From contig QPMI01000015.1 of the NCBI GenBank assembly GCA_004431415.1, forward strand, positions 545,596-609,595: a stretch of DNA of 64,000 nucleotides, in the 5' to 3' direction. Of this stretch, positions 20,161-31,150 are shown piece by piece (within the stretch, counting starts at the first letter, position 1; each line of letters starts with the position of its first letter). Under the pieces are notes generated by a model. It was not told the origin of the DNA, ran no database searches, and saw only the letters and a program-made list of their open reading frames with translations. The position numbers were made by a program, and so were the translations under genes. This DNA comes from Cyanophora paradoxa. Taxonomy: Eukaryota; Glaucocystophyceae; Cyanophorales; Cyanophoraceae.

Positions 20161-22325
20161 TCAGGTGTACGGCCGGCGCCCGGCGGCCGCGAGGAGCTCG
20201 TCGATCGCGGCCCGCGACATGTCGAACACGTCGGCGACTTTGATGGCGACCTCGGGACCCAGGCGCCCCAGGATCTGGAAGGAAGCTCAGGGGGGCGGGG
20301 CAGGGCGGGGCGGGTCCGGGGCACCTCGTAGGGTAGAAGGGCGGGGTTCAAAAGGTCGTAGGGTTGAAGGGTGGGGGTTAGTATCTGAGTGGAAGATCAG
20401 GGGGGCGGGGGGGGCGGGGTGGGGCGGGGCGGGGCGGGTGCGGGGCACCTCGTAGGGTCGCAGATTTTTGCTGGATTTGTTGTGGCAGGGGCGCAGGAAG
20501 AGGCGGCGGAGGGCGGGGAGGGCGGCGATGGCCTCGGCCTCGGCCTCGGAGAGCTGTCGCCAGAGGTCGAGCTCGAGCTCCGTAAGGGAGCGCCGGGCGC
20601 CGGCGCTGGAGAGGAAAGCAGCGACCACTTCGGGCCGCGAGTCTTCCGCTATGCAAAGGCGATCAGATCAGATCAGATCTGACCTGAGGCCGCGCGGACG
20701 GGGCGGGCGGGCGCACCGAGGTACTTCATCTTGACCGTGGAGAGGCTGGGCAGGGCCGAAAGCGCCTCGCCGAGGGCGGCGAGGGCGGCCGCGCTCGCGG
20801 CGGAATCGCCGTCCTTGCAGAGGCGGAGGGAGAGCTCGCGCAGGCCCGCGGCCCCACCGAAGACACGGACGGCCTCGAGCGACATGGTCTCGAGAGCGAA
20901 CTGCGGGCGGGGCGGGGCGGCTCAGATGAGGGCGAGGCGAGGCGAGGCGAGACGGGCGCGGGCCCGGCACGCGCACTCCTCCCATGCGCTCCAGCCTCGG
21001 CAGGCGCGCCAGCGCGCAGACGGCGGCCTCGGAGAGCTGTGCGTTCGCGAGGTCGTCCAAGCGGGGGACGTCGATGTCCGACATCCGCGGGAAAGCATCC
21101 GACCTGAAGGAGGGCCTGAGGAGCGAATCGGATCGGAGAGAGTGAGAGCGAGCGCACTCTCCGACCGCATCCTCGTCGAGAAAGAAGAGGCTACGGAGGC
21201 TCCTGCCGGCGGGGCCGTCCGCGATCGCCCCGAAGCCGGCCCCGGAGGCGAGGCCGAAGAGCGCGAGCCGCTCGAGGTGCGCGAGGGGCGCGAGCGCCGC
21301 CAGCGCCGCCGACTCCGAAGCAAAGTCCGGGCGGAAGCTCAGGGAGCGGAGGAGCGGGCAGGCGGCGGCGACGGCGGCCGCGGCCTCCGGCGTGACTCCA
21401 TCGCCCCGGGTGAAGCAGAGCGTGAGGGAACGCAGCTTGCCGAACGGGGAGAGCGCGGCCCGCAGCTCGTCTCCCGGCGGCAGATGCATGTCCATCTTAA
21501 ACAGCGTTCCAAAGAGACAGAGGTGGAGCCCCTCGAGGCGGCTGGGGGCGCCCCCCGGCGGCCGCAGCGCCCCCAGCGCTCCGACCACGAAGCTTCCTCG
21601 TCTTCCTCGTCCTCGGATCCGAGGACGTCTTCCGTAACCGTCTTCCTCGTCCTCGGAGGACGTCTTCTGTAGCCGTCTCAGGAAGTCCTCGCCGTAGCCG
21701 TCTTCCTCGTCCCCTTCCTCGGATCCGCGGACCCGAAAGGCCAACTCCCGCGGCTGCGCCGCCGCCGCTCCGCTGCCGCTGCGGCCGCCGCCGCGGACGA
21801 GGGCCGCGAGGAGCCCGCAGGCCGCCTCCACCTCGCGCCAGCCGGCCCCGAGCGAGACGCTCGCGCCGTCGTCGAGCCGCAGCTTCCGCTTCTCCACGAG
21901 CGCCGTCGCGGCGCCGTGTCTCGACGGTGCGGAGCCAGCGCCTCCCTCCGCGAGGTCGCCGTCGGATCCCTCGTCGGACTCCTCGTGGCCGGGCCTCTTC
22001 TTGTCCGTCCGCAGCTTTAAGCTCGGCCACTCCGTCTCTTCGATCACCCGCCGCCACCGCCTGTGACCCCGCGGCCTCAGCAACGAATTCGAAAAGGAGC
22101 TCGCGGGCGTTCGCGGGGCCGCAGTCAACAGAGCGAAGCGCACCTGCACACGCTGCGCAGGGGCCAGCTCACTCCCGGCCCCAGCGACTTGAACACGCTG
22201 CTCACCACCGCGTCCGGCAGCGCATCGAAAGTGCTCATGGCCGCGGCAGCCGCTCCGACAGCTGGAGGCGCTGCCGCCGGCTCAGCAACGCGGGCCCGCT
22301 TCGCCGCGCGCGAGGTGCTCGACAT
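20161..22325 (-). CDS. F-box/leucine-rich protein, copy B
   Basis: Full-length model from MSSTSRAAKRARV (possible basic nuclear-localisation patch) through the F-box FDALPDAVVSSVFKSL...LRSVCR|RWRRVIEETEW, the acidic linker, leucine-rich segments (CPLLRSLSFRPDF, LAHLERLALF, LPRLERM) and the C-terminal ILGRLGPEVAIKVADVF...RRPYT-stop. Exon order and phases match copies A, C and D. Peculiar to this copy is a local insertion at about 21,590-21,710, where the DEEDGYGEDFL-coding segment is partly repeated, lengthening an acidic loop without breaking the frame. Only one copy of exon 3 is present. Likely SCF adaptor by family; substrate unknown. Confidence 0.85.
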
Positions 22326-22817
22326 CGCCCGCTGGTTCTGTTCGATCCGCGGCGCTTGCGGTCAGCAGACATCAACACCGCGGGCTAACGGGAAAGCAGC
22401 GCCGACCTCAAGATCTAGAGCTGAACCCACGCCGAGGCGCGCCGATCGAGCCCAGCGCTAGCGGGCCGACTGAGCCGCTTTCAAGCCGAGCCGCATGCGC
22501 AAGCAGAGACAGATCTAGATCTAGAGCTCGAGACAAGGCTTTGCATGCCGACACGAAATGTCTACCCCCCTAGCCTCCCCTCAACCCCCTGATATCGATC
22601 ATGAGCTTGAAGGGATCTAGATCTCCTCTAGATCTATAGCTACGTATACCCCTGGCCTTCCGCACTTCATCGCTCGATATCCGATGATCCCCTTCCCTTT
22701 CTAGTTCTGCCATCTGCATCACAGATTTTTTTAAAACATCACAAATTTGAAAACACAAAAACCGCATCACATGTACGCCCCCCCGCTGAGGGCCCCCCTC
22801 GGGCTCCGGGCCCCGCC
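22326..22817. other. Intergenic spacer of unit B
   Basis: Near-identical for long stretches to 25,769-26,241. It includes a region rich in AGATCT/TCTAGA-type palindromes (22,512-22,530 and 22,618-22,640) and an AT-rich block with ttttttaaaacatcac. It should contain the promoter of F-box copy B and the 3' end of M41 fragment b. No extra gene seen. Confidence 0.6.
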
Positions 22818-23636
22818 TCACGCCGCCTCGATGGCGCGGATGCAGTCCACCACACTGCGCGGCGGGGCCCGGGGCCCGGGGCGCGGTCAGCGGCCCTCGC
22901 GGGGGGGCGGGCGCGGGGCGGGCGGGGGCGGGGGCGGCGGGGCGGGCCTGTCGCCGCGGAGGACGGCCTCCGTGAGGGCCTCCAGCGCCCCCGCGTTGAT
23001 CTTCAGCAGCGCCTGCCCGGCCCGACGCTGGGCTCGGCGCCGGGGGCCGGGGCCGGGGCCGGGGGGCGCGCACGGCGGCGGCGAAGACGCCCCACCGCGT
23101 CCGCTCCATCTGCTCCTTCCGCCCGATCGCCCTGCCGCCCGCCGGGGCGCCCGTTCAGCAAAGGGCGGGGCGGGGCGGGGCGGGGCGGGGCGGGGCGGGG
23201 GCAGACTGGGGCGCGGCGTTGAGGATGGCCTGCAGCTCGGCGAGGTCGGCCTGGCCGCCCCGCGCCTCGGGGTACTCCAGCCCCTCCCCCGCAATCCCGC
23301 TCATCGCCACCACCGTGCACCTGCGGGAGAGAGAATGTCAGCCGGGTTACGATGTTAAGAAAACGAGGAGGGGGGTACGCGCGTGTCGATCTGGTCGAGG
23401 GTGAGGCGGCCGCGGCGCCCCGGGGTCGTCGCCGCCGCCTCGACATCCACGTCCGCAAACTGCACCGCCGTCACCGCCGCCTCCGTCGTGTACCTGTACC
23501 CCGGTTGAGGGGGGAGGGAGGGCGCACGACTTGACGGGGAGGCCGAGGGCGTACCCCGCCAGGACGTGGCTCGCCTCGGCTTCTCTTAGAAAACGAGGAG
23601 TGGGGTAGTGGGGTACGCCCGTGTACATCTCGTGAT
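22818..23636 (-). pseudogene. Truncated M41 (FtsH-like) gene fragment b, active-site His lost
   Basis: Retains more than fragment c: AEASHVLAGYALGLPVKS, YTTEAAVTAVQFADVDVEAA, LTLDQIDT, MSGIAGEGLEYPEARGGQ, MERTRWGVFAAAV, LLKINAGALEALTEAV, VVDCIRAIEAA-stop. The homology starts inside the HExxH exon, and the first zinc-binding histidine of the intact HEASH is alanine here (AEASH). Upstream of it lies a second, misplaced piece of M41 intron sequence (23,586-23,630), then the junction gccgcggcttcttcgaat. N-terminal membrane and targeting exons are absent. Non-functional duplicate is the simplest reading, though the remaining reading frame is largely open. Confidence 0.8.
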
Positions 23637-23729
23637 GCCGCGGCTTCTTCGAATTCGAATTTGAATTCGGGCGCTCCAAGCAGGGGTGTGGGAGAGGGGG
23701 GGGGAGGGGGAGGGGAGGTGGCGAGGCGG

Positions 23730-25768
23730 TCAGGGGTAGGTCCGGCGCCCCGCGAAGAGCGCGTCGATCGCGGCCTGCGGCAGAGTGGCGCGCCCGATGG
23801 TGACTTTGACGGCGACCTCGGGACCCAGGCGCGCCAGAATCTGAGAGGAAGATCAGGGGGTCGGAGCTCGATGGGCGGGGCGGGGAGGGGCGGGGCGGGG
23901 CACCTCGTAGGGTCGAAGGGCAGCGCTGGACTCGAGCGGCGGAGGCAACGCGAAGAGAAAAAGGCGGCGGAGGGCCGGGAGGGAAGCGATCGCCTCGGCC
24001 TCGGCCTCGGAGAGCGGCCGGTAGAAGACCACATCGAGCGCCACGAGGGCCCGCCGGGCCCCGGCGCAGGAGAGGAGAGCAGCGACCTCGCTGGGGCCCG
24101 TGCTCATCGCTGCGCGCAGGCAAATAGGTCAGATCAGATCTGACCTGATCAGGCCAGATCTTCAGCCACGGGAGGCGGCGCGGCCCGGGAAAGCGAGCGC
24201 ACCGTGGAGCTCGACCTTGAGCCTGGAGAGGCTGGGCAGGGCCGAGAGCGCCTCGGCGAGGGCGGCGAGGGCGCTGGCGGCTGCACTCGCGCCGTGTCTG
24301 TCCTCAAGGCGGACGAAGAGCTCGCGCAGGCACGCCGCTCCGCCGAGGGCGCGGACGGTCCCCGGCGACACGTCCTCGAGATCGAACTGCGGGCGGAGCG
24401 GGGTGGCTCAGCTCAAGGCGAGTAAAGACGGAGTCGGAGCACGGACCTGCAGCGGCTCGAGTCGCTCCAGCCTCGGCAGGCGGGCGACCGCGCGGATGGC
24501 GGCCTCGGAGAGCTCAGCGCTCTGGAAGTGGTCCAGGTGGGGGGCATCGACCTCCGAGAGCCTCGGGAAGCTGAAGGCATCCGACCTGCAGGAGGGCCTC
24601 AGAGGGGATCGGGGGATCGGGGAGAGTAAGAGGGCCGCGCACCCTTGGACGGCCCTCTCATCCAAGAAGAAGAGGCTGCGGAGGCTCCTGCCGGCGGGGC
24701 CGTCCGCGATCGCCCCGAAACCGCCACCGGAGGCATCCACCTCGAGGCAGAGGTCCGCGTGCTCGTCGTCGAAGAGCAGCGCGAGCCGCTCGAGGTGCGC
24801 GAGCGGCGCCAGCGCCGCCAGCGCCGACGACGGCGAAGCGAAGTCGGGGCGGAAGCTGAGGCAGCGGAGGAGCGGGCAGGCAGTGACAACAGCCGCCAAG
24901 GCCTTCGCCATGATTCCGTTCTGGACCGCTTGGAAGTAGAGGGTCAGGGAGCGGAGCTTGCCGAACGGAGACAGCGCGGCCCGCAGCTCGTCGCCCGGCG
25001 GCAGCGGCATCCGGCCGTTGTCGTCGTTGCTGAGGCAAAGGTGGAGGCCCTCGAGGCCGCTGGGGGCGCCCCCCGGCGGCCGCAGCGCCCGCAGCGCTCC
25101 GAGCACGAAGCGGCTCAGGAAGTCCTCGCCGTAGTCCTCGCCCCCGTCCTCGGATCCGACAACCTGGAATACCACCTCCCGCGGCTGCGCCGACGCCGCT
25201 CCGCTGCTGCCGCCGCCGCCGCTGCGGACGAGGGCCGCGAGGAGCCCGCAGGCCGCCTCCACCTCGCGCCAGCCGGCCCCGAGCGAGACGCTCGCGCCGT
25301 CGCCGAGCCGCAGCTTCCGCTTCTCCACGAGCGCCGCTGCGGAGCCGTGTCTCGACGGTGCGGAGCCAGCGCCGTCCTCCGCGAGCTCGCCTTCGGATCC
25401 CTCGCCGCTCTCGTCGCGGCCGGGCCTCTTCTCGTCCGTCCGCAGCTCAAAGCTCGGCCACTCGGTCTCCTCGATCACCCGCCGCCACCGCCTGCGACAA
25501 GGCGACCTCAGCAACGAATTCGGAGAGGAGAGCGCGGGGGTTCGCGGGGCCGCAGTCGACAGAGCGAAACGGACCTGCACACGCAGCGCAAAGACCACAT
25601 CGCCCGCGGTCCAAGCGTCTTGAATACGCTGCTCGCCACCGCGTCCGGCAGGGCATCGAACACGCCCGCAAGCTGCGCGGTTGTCGCGGCCGCCGCTCCG
25701 ACAGCTGGAGGCGCTGCCGCCGGCTCAGCAACGCGGGCCCGCTTCTCCGCGCGCGAGGTGCTCGACAT
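23730..25768 (-). CDS. F-box/leucine-rich protein, copy C
   Basis: Starts MSSTSRAEKRARV, with a longer spacer (AATTAQLAGV) before the F-box FDALPDAVASSVFKTL...LRCVCR|RWRRVIEETEW. Leucine-rich segments follow (CPLLRCLSFRPDF, LAHLERLALLFDD, RSLRSLFFL, VARLPRLERLEPL, LPSLSRLKVELHG), then the short terminal exon ILARLGPEVAVKV...RRTYP-stop. All exon phases match the paralogs. The N-terminal insertion is shared with copy D, not with A or B, so C and D may be closer relatives at the 5' end. Probable SCF ubiquitin-ligase adaptor by family; no substrate can be inferred. Confidence 0.87.
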
Positions 25769-26241
25769 CGCCCGCTGGTTCTGTCACAGTGTTCGATCCG
25801 CGGCGCTTGCGGTCAGCAGACATCAACACCGCGGGCTAACGAGAAAGCAGCGCCGACCTCAAGATCTAGAGCTGAACCCACGCCGAGGCGCGCCGATCGA
25901 GCCCAGCGCTAGCAGGCCGACTGAGCCGCTTTCAAGCCGAGCCGCAAGCAGAGACAGAGCTCGAGCTAGACAAGGCTTTGCATGCCGACACGAAATGTCT
26001 ACCCCCCTAGCCTCCCCTCAACCCCCTGATATCGATCATGAGCTCTAAGGGATCTCCTCTAGATCTATAGCTTCGTATACCCCTGGCCTTCCGCACTTCA
26101 TCGCTCGATATCCGATGATCCCCTTCCCTTTCTAGTTCTGCCATCTGCATCACAAAAATTTTAAAACATCACAAAAACACAAAAACTGCATCACATGTAC
26201 GCCCCCCCGCTGAGGGCCCCCCTCGGGCTCCGAGCCCCGCC
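25769..26241. other. Intergenic spacer of unit C
   Basis: Sister of 22,326-22,817, from which it differs by small deletions (for example a shorter AGATCTAGATCT block near 26,050). It should hold the F-box C promoter and the 3' end of the intact M41 gene. Nothing else seen. Confidence 0.6.
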
Positions 26242-28085
26242 TCAGGCCGCCTCGATGGCGCGGATGCAGTCCACCACACTGCGCGGCGGGGCCCGGGGCC
26301 CGGGGCGCGGTCAGCGGCCCTCGCGGGGGGGCGGGCGCGGGGCGGGCGGGGGCGGGGGCGGCGGGCGGGCCTGTCGCCGCGGAGGACGGCCTCCGTGAGG
26401 GCCTCCAGCGCCCCCGCGTTGTTCTTCAGCAGCGCCTGCCCGGCCCGAGGTTGGGCTCGGGGCCGGGGGCCGGGGCCGGGGCCGGGGGCGCGCACGGCGG
26501 CGGCGAAGACGCCCCACCGCGTCCGCTCCATCTGCTCCTTCCGCCCGATCGCCCTGCCGCCCGCCGGGGCGCCCGTTCAGCAAAGGGCGGGGCGGGGCGG
26601 GGCGGGGCGGGGCGGGAGGGGCGGGGCGGGGGCGGACTGGGGCGCGGCGTTGAGGATGGCCTGCAGCTCGGCGAGATCGGCCTGGCCGCCCCGCGCCTCG
26701 GGGTACTCCAGCCCCTCCCCCGCGATCCCGCTCATCGCCACAACCGTGCACCTGCCCGCCAACGAATGTCAGGCGGGGTGAGCTGTTAAGAAAACGAGGA
26801 GAGGGGTACGCGCGTGTCGATCTGGTCGAGGGTGAGGCGGCCGCGGCGCCCCGGGGTCGTCGCCGCCGCCTCGACATCCACGTCCGCAAACTGCACCGCC
26901 GTCACCGCCGCCTCCGTCGTGTACCTGTACCCCGGGTAAGGGGGGTACGGGGCGCCGGGCGAGGGGGGGAGGAGGGCGCACGACTTGACGGGGAGGCCGA
27001 GGGCGTACCCGGCCAGGAAGTGGCTCGCCTCGTGCCGCGCGATGCGGCGAACGTAGTCGGGGGACAGGCGGTTGAAGCTGCGAGGGGGAGGGTACGTGAG
27101 ATGTGCCGGGGGAGGAAAGGCGCGGGGGGTACGGGGACGCACAGGTCGATGGGGAGGCGGAGGAGGCCGGGGTTGGTCGAGCCAATGCCGAGGAGGACGA
27201 GAACGGTACTACTGACCAGGTACGGAACGAAGAAGCTGCGGAAGGAGGGATGAGCCGGGTCCGGGTACGGGAATCATGAAGAGAGGGGGGTACCCGAAGT
27301 CGCCGGGAAGGTACGTGAGGAAGACGCTGATGACGGAGATGACGCCGATGTACGCGAAGGTCGCATTGCGCTGGCGGGTCGGAGGTTCAGGGGGGTATGG
27401 GATTTGGGCCAAGCGGGGAGGGGTACGGGCGGACCTCCTCGTCCGGGGTGGAACCGGAGAGCTTCTCGGGGTTTTTGATGCCGATCGTGGACAGGTCTCG
27501 GAGACCGATGTTGGGCCGGAAGACCTGCCTGGGGTAGCTCCCGAACCTGCGCGCCGCAGCGCTCGCTAGCGCCCCCGAGGGCGCGCGGGGCGAGCGGGGC
27601 GCACCGCTTGATGACTCCGGCCTCCTTCATCTCCGCGAGCTTCGAGGAGAGCGCAGCGAAGTCGCCCTGGGCGCGCACGTGCACTGTGAGCTGGGGCCGT
27701 CATAGAGCGCGCGCGGCCGCAGGGGCTCGGCGGGGCGCGGCGGGGTCGGCCGGTTCATTCGCCTCACCTTCTCGACGATAGCGCTCAGCGCGCTCCAGTC
27801 CGCGTCGTCGGCGGCCTTGGCCGGCGTGGACGGGCCCGCCTCGCTGGCCTCGCAGCGTGTGACGTGCGAGGGTCCGGCCTGGAAGCGCACACGGCGTGAA
27901 GCTGTCGCAGGAGCTACCGGAACGAAGCTAAAGTGCCTGCGGGCCGCCAGGCTCGCCGAGGAAGGCCGCACGTGTCCGCCCGCGGGCCCGCGGGCGGAGT
28001 GGACGGCCGAGCTAGAGCCGCCCCGCTGCACTCGCCGGATGGGCGCCGCAGCGACGGGAGAGATGGCGAAGGCGTGCGAGTTCAT
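26242..28085 (-). CDS. Plastid-type FtsH-like M41 membrane protein, intact copy
   Basis: Opens with an Arg/Ser/Ala-rich leader (MNSHAFAISPVAAAPIRR...) consistent with organelle import. Then GDFAALSSKLAEMKEAGVIK, FGSYPRQVFRPNIGLRDLS, two hydrophobic segments (AYIGVISVISVFLTYLPGDFG; FFVPYLVSSTVLVLLGIGS), the zinc-protease-like HEASHFLAGYALGLPVKS, YTTEAAVTAVQFAD, MSGIAGEGLEYPEARGGQ, TRWGVFAAAV and VVDCIRAIEAA-stop. This order matches the plant and algal FtsH-related family without an AAA domain (relatives of the Arabidopsis VIR3/stress-regulated group). About ten short introns; homology fixes GC-AG joins at 26,823-26,752 and 26,370-26,279 and a GTACCCC donor after PGDFG. Divergent with the RhoGEF gene. 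Whether it is proteolytic is unknown; HExxH is present. Targeting is inferred. Confidence 0.87.
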
Positions 28086-28090
28086 TGCCG

Positions 28091-30581
28091 ATGGGGGGAG
28101 TGAGCTCTGTCAGGGTACAAGCGCTAAAAGAGCAACGGTCCGGCCGCACGGCCCAGCTGGCCGGTATGGCGATAGCAGAGGATGTTGTGACGAAAGCAAG
28201 GAGGCAGCTCAACGAGGAGCTCTATGCCCTCCGGACCGGCTACGTGTACAAGGTCGAAAGCGCCCCGTAGCGCCGCTCGACCGGGCTAACGGGTTCTCGC
28301 AGCTGGCCGAGGTCGTGTCTCTGGGCAAGATAGATAGGATTCACAAGCGCCACGTGCTGCCTGGGCTAAAGAGCGTCGCGACGTCCTCGCAGTTTGGCGA
28401 GCTCTTCATCGGCCTTGTGCGCGGGGCCTTTCCCCTGTCCGCCCGTGCTGATTCTCATCAACACCCGACTCTTTCAGGAGGAGAAGATCGCGGCAGCGTA
28501 CGCCTCGCTGCCGTACGAGGTGGACGTCATTCAGAAGAGCTTGCTCAAGGCGAAGCCGGCGGTGATGCGGAAGCTCATTGAGGACGAGTCGGAGCCCGTT
28601 CCAGAGCCGCAGGAGCTCCTCGACTGGTTCTCGGCCATCAAGGACCGCCCGAAGCAGATCAAGTCGGTCCTGCAGGCGCGCCGGCGCGGAGCGGCGAGGC
28701 CACACGGCGGGGCCCTGACGCGGGGCCGCAGGGGATGCTGGCGCAGCTGGATAGAGACTTCGATCCGGACACGCACGACATCCTCACGGGCGCGCTCTGC
28801 TCGCTCGAACGCGTCCTCAACAGGATCTCAGCCAGCACGCGGGTCGGCCCCGCTCCGCTTCGCCCCGCCGCCGCCCGCCGCCCTGCGCTCGCCGCCGCCG
28901 ACCAGCCTCGCGCAGGACGCGGAGCGCTTGAAGGTCCTGGGGTACCTCAGGGAGCACATCGACAGCCCGGTGAGCGCTCCTCGGCCTCGACCCGGCGTCG
29001 CCGCGCCGCGCCGCTCACGCGCTGCCGCCCCTCTTCCACCGGGCAGCTGCTTCTGGAGCGGGGCAGCACGATGGTGACCGAGGCGGAGGTGGCGGTGGCG
29101 AAGCGGGGCGGGCGGGAGCACTCGGCGCGCCTCTACCTCCTCTCCAACTGCATGCTCGTCATCCTCGCCCACGACAAGTCCTCGTGCGTCCGCCCCTCCC
29201 TCCCAAAGCTTAATCCTCTCCCGGTGCTGAGCGCCCCGAGGCGCAGGGCGCTCTACACGATGCGGAAGCTGGGGCGGGCGATCACGCGGGCGGTGGGGGG
29301 CGGCGGGGGCGGCTCCTCCCGCGAGGACGGCGCCTCGGAGGGGAGCGCCGCCTCCGCCCGCGAGCTCCCCGACGGCACGACGGCCGGCGGGGCCTCCGGC
29401 GCCCGCAGCCGCCGCGTCTTCCACGACTGCATCTCCCTCCTCCACCTCCGCGTCGAGCCGCCGTACCCCGACGACGAGGAGGCGGTGCCCCTGGCGCACT
29501 GCCCGCCCCGCGGCCCCGAGTTCCCCTTCGACGTCGTCTGCAAGAACGGCGCGGCGGCGCGGCAGCTCCGCGAGAAGATCGCCGCCCAGGTCGCCGTCGT
29601 CCACGCCCAGGAGGCCGAAGCCAGTGCGCTTCCTCGCTCCCTCCGCCTGCCTCCTCTGCCTCTGCGTGCGTCCGACTAACGCGCCGCGCCGCGCCCCGCC
29701 ACCGCAGAGTCGCGGTGCCAGTCGTTTCGCGAGTGGGGCGCCCGCCCGCCCTCGGCGCCGCCCCCGGGGGCGCACGCGTACCCCGGGGCCCCGGGGGGCT
29801 CCCCCTACGCCTCGACGGACGCCCTCTACAGTGGCCTGTCGCCCCGCGGCAGCGGCGGCGGCTCGGGCGGCACGGGCGGCGTGGGCGTGGGGGCGGACAA
29901 GGTGGACGCCGTTGCGCGGCGGCTGGCGGCGGCGGCGGCCTCCGCCTCGTCGTCCACGGCCACCGTCTCCTCCTCCATCTCCTCCTCGGCCGCCAGCTTC
30001 CGCCCCAGCCGGCCCCTCCCGCCCGTCCCGCCCTGCCCTCCGCCCGCCGCCTCGGAGCGCATCACGGCGTACAGCCCCGCCACGATGCTCCCGCCGCGCC
30101 CGCCGGGCGGCGGCCCGGCGACGCCGGCGCCGGCCCCGCGCTACGTCGAGGCGGCGAGCCCGGGGAGCCCCCCGAGTCTTCCGAGGCCGACGGGGGTACG
30201 CCTGCGCGCTCCCGGACGCCCCCGCCGCCCCGCGGGCCCTCCAGCTTCTCCCTCTCCGGCGCCGACTCGACCTCCGCCTGCTGCTCCCCGGCCCGCCCGC
30301 CGGCGCCGCTGCCGGCGACGCCGCCGTACGAGTCGCCGCAGCGGGCGCCCCTGGAGCGGCCCAGCGAGGCGGACCGCGCCGCCGAGTCGATGATGGCCGT
30401 CTGCGGGGCCATCCGCCGCGGCGGCTTCGCGCTCCGCTGCACCCCCAACAAGACCGTCTCCATGTGCCGCCGCGTGCGCCTGCGCCTGCGCCCGCCCCGC
30501 CCGCCCCGCCCCTCTCCCCCGCTCAGCTTCTCCTTGCAGGACGTGGGCCCGCCCTCGGACGACGAGGAGCTCTCTGACTGA
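28091..30581 (+). CDS. RhoGEF with DH-PH domains
   Basis: Exons: a DH start (AIAEDVVTKARRQLNEELY), LAEVVSLGKIDRIHKRHVLPGLKS and FGELFIGL, EEKIAAAYASLPYEVDVIQK, then GMLAQLDRDFDPDTHDILTG with ALCSLERVLNRI, matching the last DH helix. A PH-type segment follows: LLLERGSTMVTEAEV, ARLYLLSNCMLVILAHDK, HDCISLLHLRVEP, FDVVCKNGAAARQLREKIAAQ. The tail is Ser/Pro/Gly-rich and ends DVGPPSDDEELSD-stop. DH-PH proteins activate Rho-family GTPases at membranes. Introns at 28,417-28,477 and others are GT-AG. The start is uncertain: ATG at 28,091 lies only 5 bp from the divergent M41 start codon; ATG 28,166 is an alternative, or a 5' exon is missing. The frame change near 30,180 in the tail needs an intron I could not place. 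Confidence 0.72.
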
Positions 30582-31150
30582 GCCGCCGAGTCGGTGGGCC
30601 GGGCGCCCTGCCCCGCCCTGCCCGCCGCGCCCCCGCGTGGACATGGGGCGGCCTCTTTCTGGCCGTGCCCTCAGATGCATGTCTAGGCCTAGGTAGAGTT
30701 TCTAGATCTTCCGATTATTTAGGTGGTTCCCGCATTCATGCGCTTCAATGTCAACGTCGCAAAGTCGGACTTCGAGAGCTTGCAATTGTTGAATCTTCGG
30801 AAAAGAAGTAACTGCGAAACCAGAATCTAGAACGATCTAATTGCATTTGAAATCGGCTGGGGCTGTATACGTACATGTGCCCAGCGGCCCTCTCGCGGCT
30901 CCTTGGCCACGCGTACGTGCACGGCACCGTCAGGGCCTCTTCCCCCGGCGCCGCCGGGCCGGGCACCGTCCGACGGTCAGAGGTCTGATGCCTGCCCCCG
31001 GCCAAGTACTAGTGGCCAGGTCGGCAAACGCTGTGACAGGGCCCCCGCCCCTCTCAACTCCGCCGGGCCGAGCCCGCGATGCTAGCAGCTCGGCGGATCC
31101 GGAGGCGGCGCGGGCGAAGCCCCGACGACGATCATGATCTTGCACTGCTT
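30582..31150. other. Convergent intergenic region, no gene seen
   Basis: Lies between the 3' ends of the RhoGEF (plus) and JMJD7-like (minus) genes. Contains AT-rich sequence near 30,700-30,850 and CTAGATCT-type palindromes. No coding or RNA signal recognised. Confidence 0.5.

Larger units (their letters stand above)
16708..26830. repeat. Three head-to-tail segmental duplications (F-box gene plus M41 3' end)
   Basis: Unit A (about 16,708-19,890), unit B (20,161-23,636) and unit C (23,730 onward) each contain an F-box/leucine-rich gene on the minus strand followed rightward by the 3' end of an FtsH-like M41 gene. Period is about 3.4 kb. Spacers are duplicated too: 22,330-22,780 and 25,775-26,190 share long near-identical stretches, including the run of text around gatatcgatcatgagct and the AT-rich block before the M41 stop. 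The two truncated units end at the same sequence, gccgcggcttcttcgaat (19,888 and 23,636). Confidence 0.9.

Noticed and set aside
26311-26889. A long Pro/Arg-rich minus-strand frame over the M41 3' end
   Set aside because: It reads through GGGGC-repeat introns in the wrong frame; family similarity supports the spliced frame with GIAGEGLEY and VVDCIRAIEAA.
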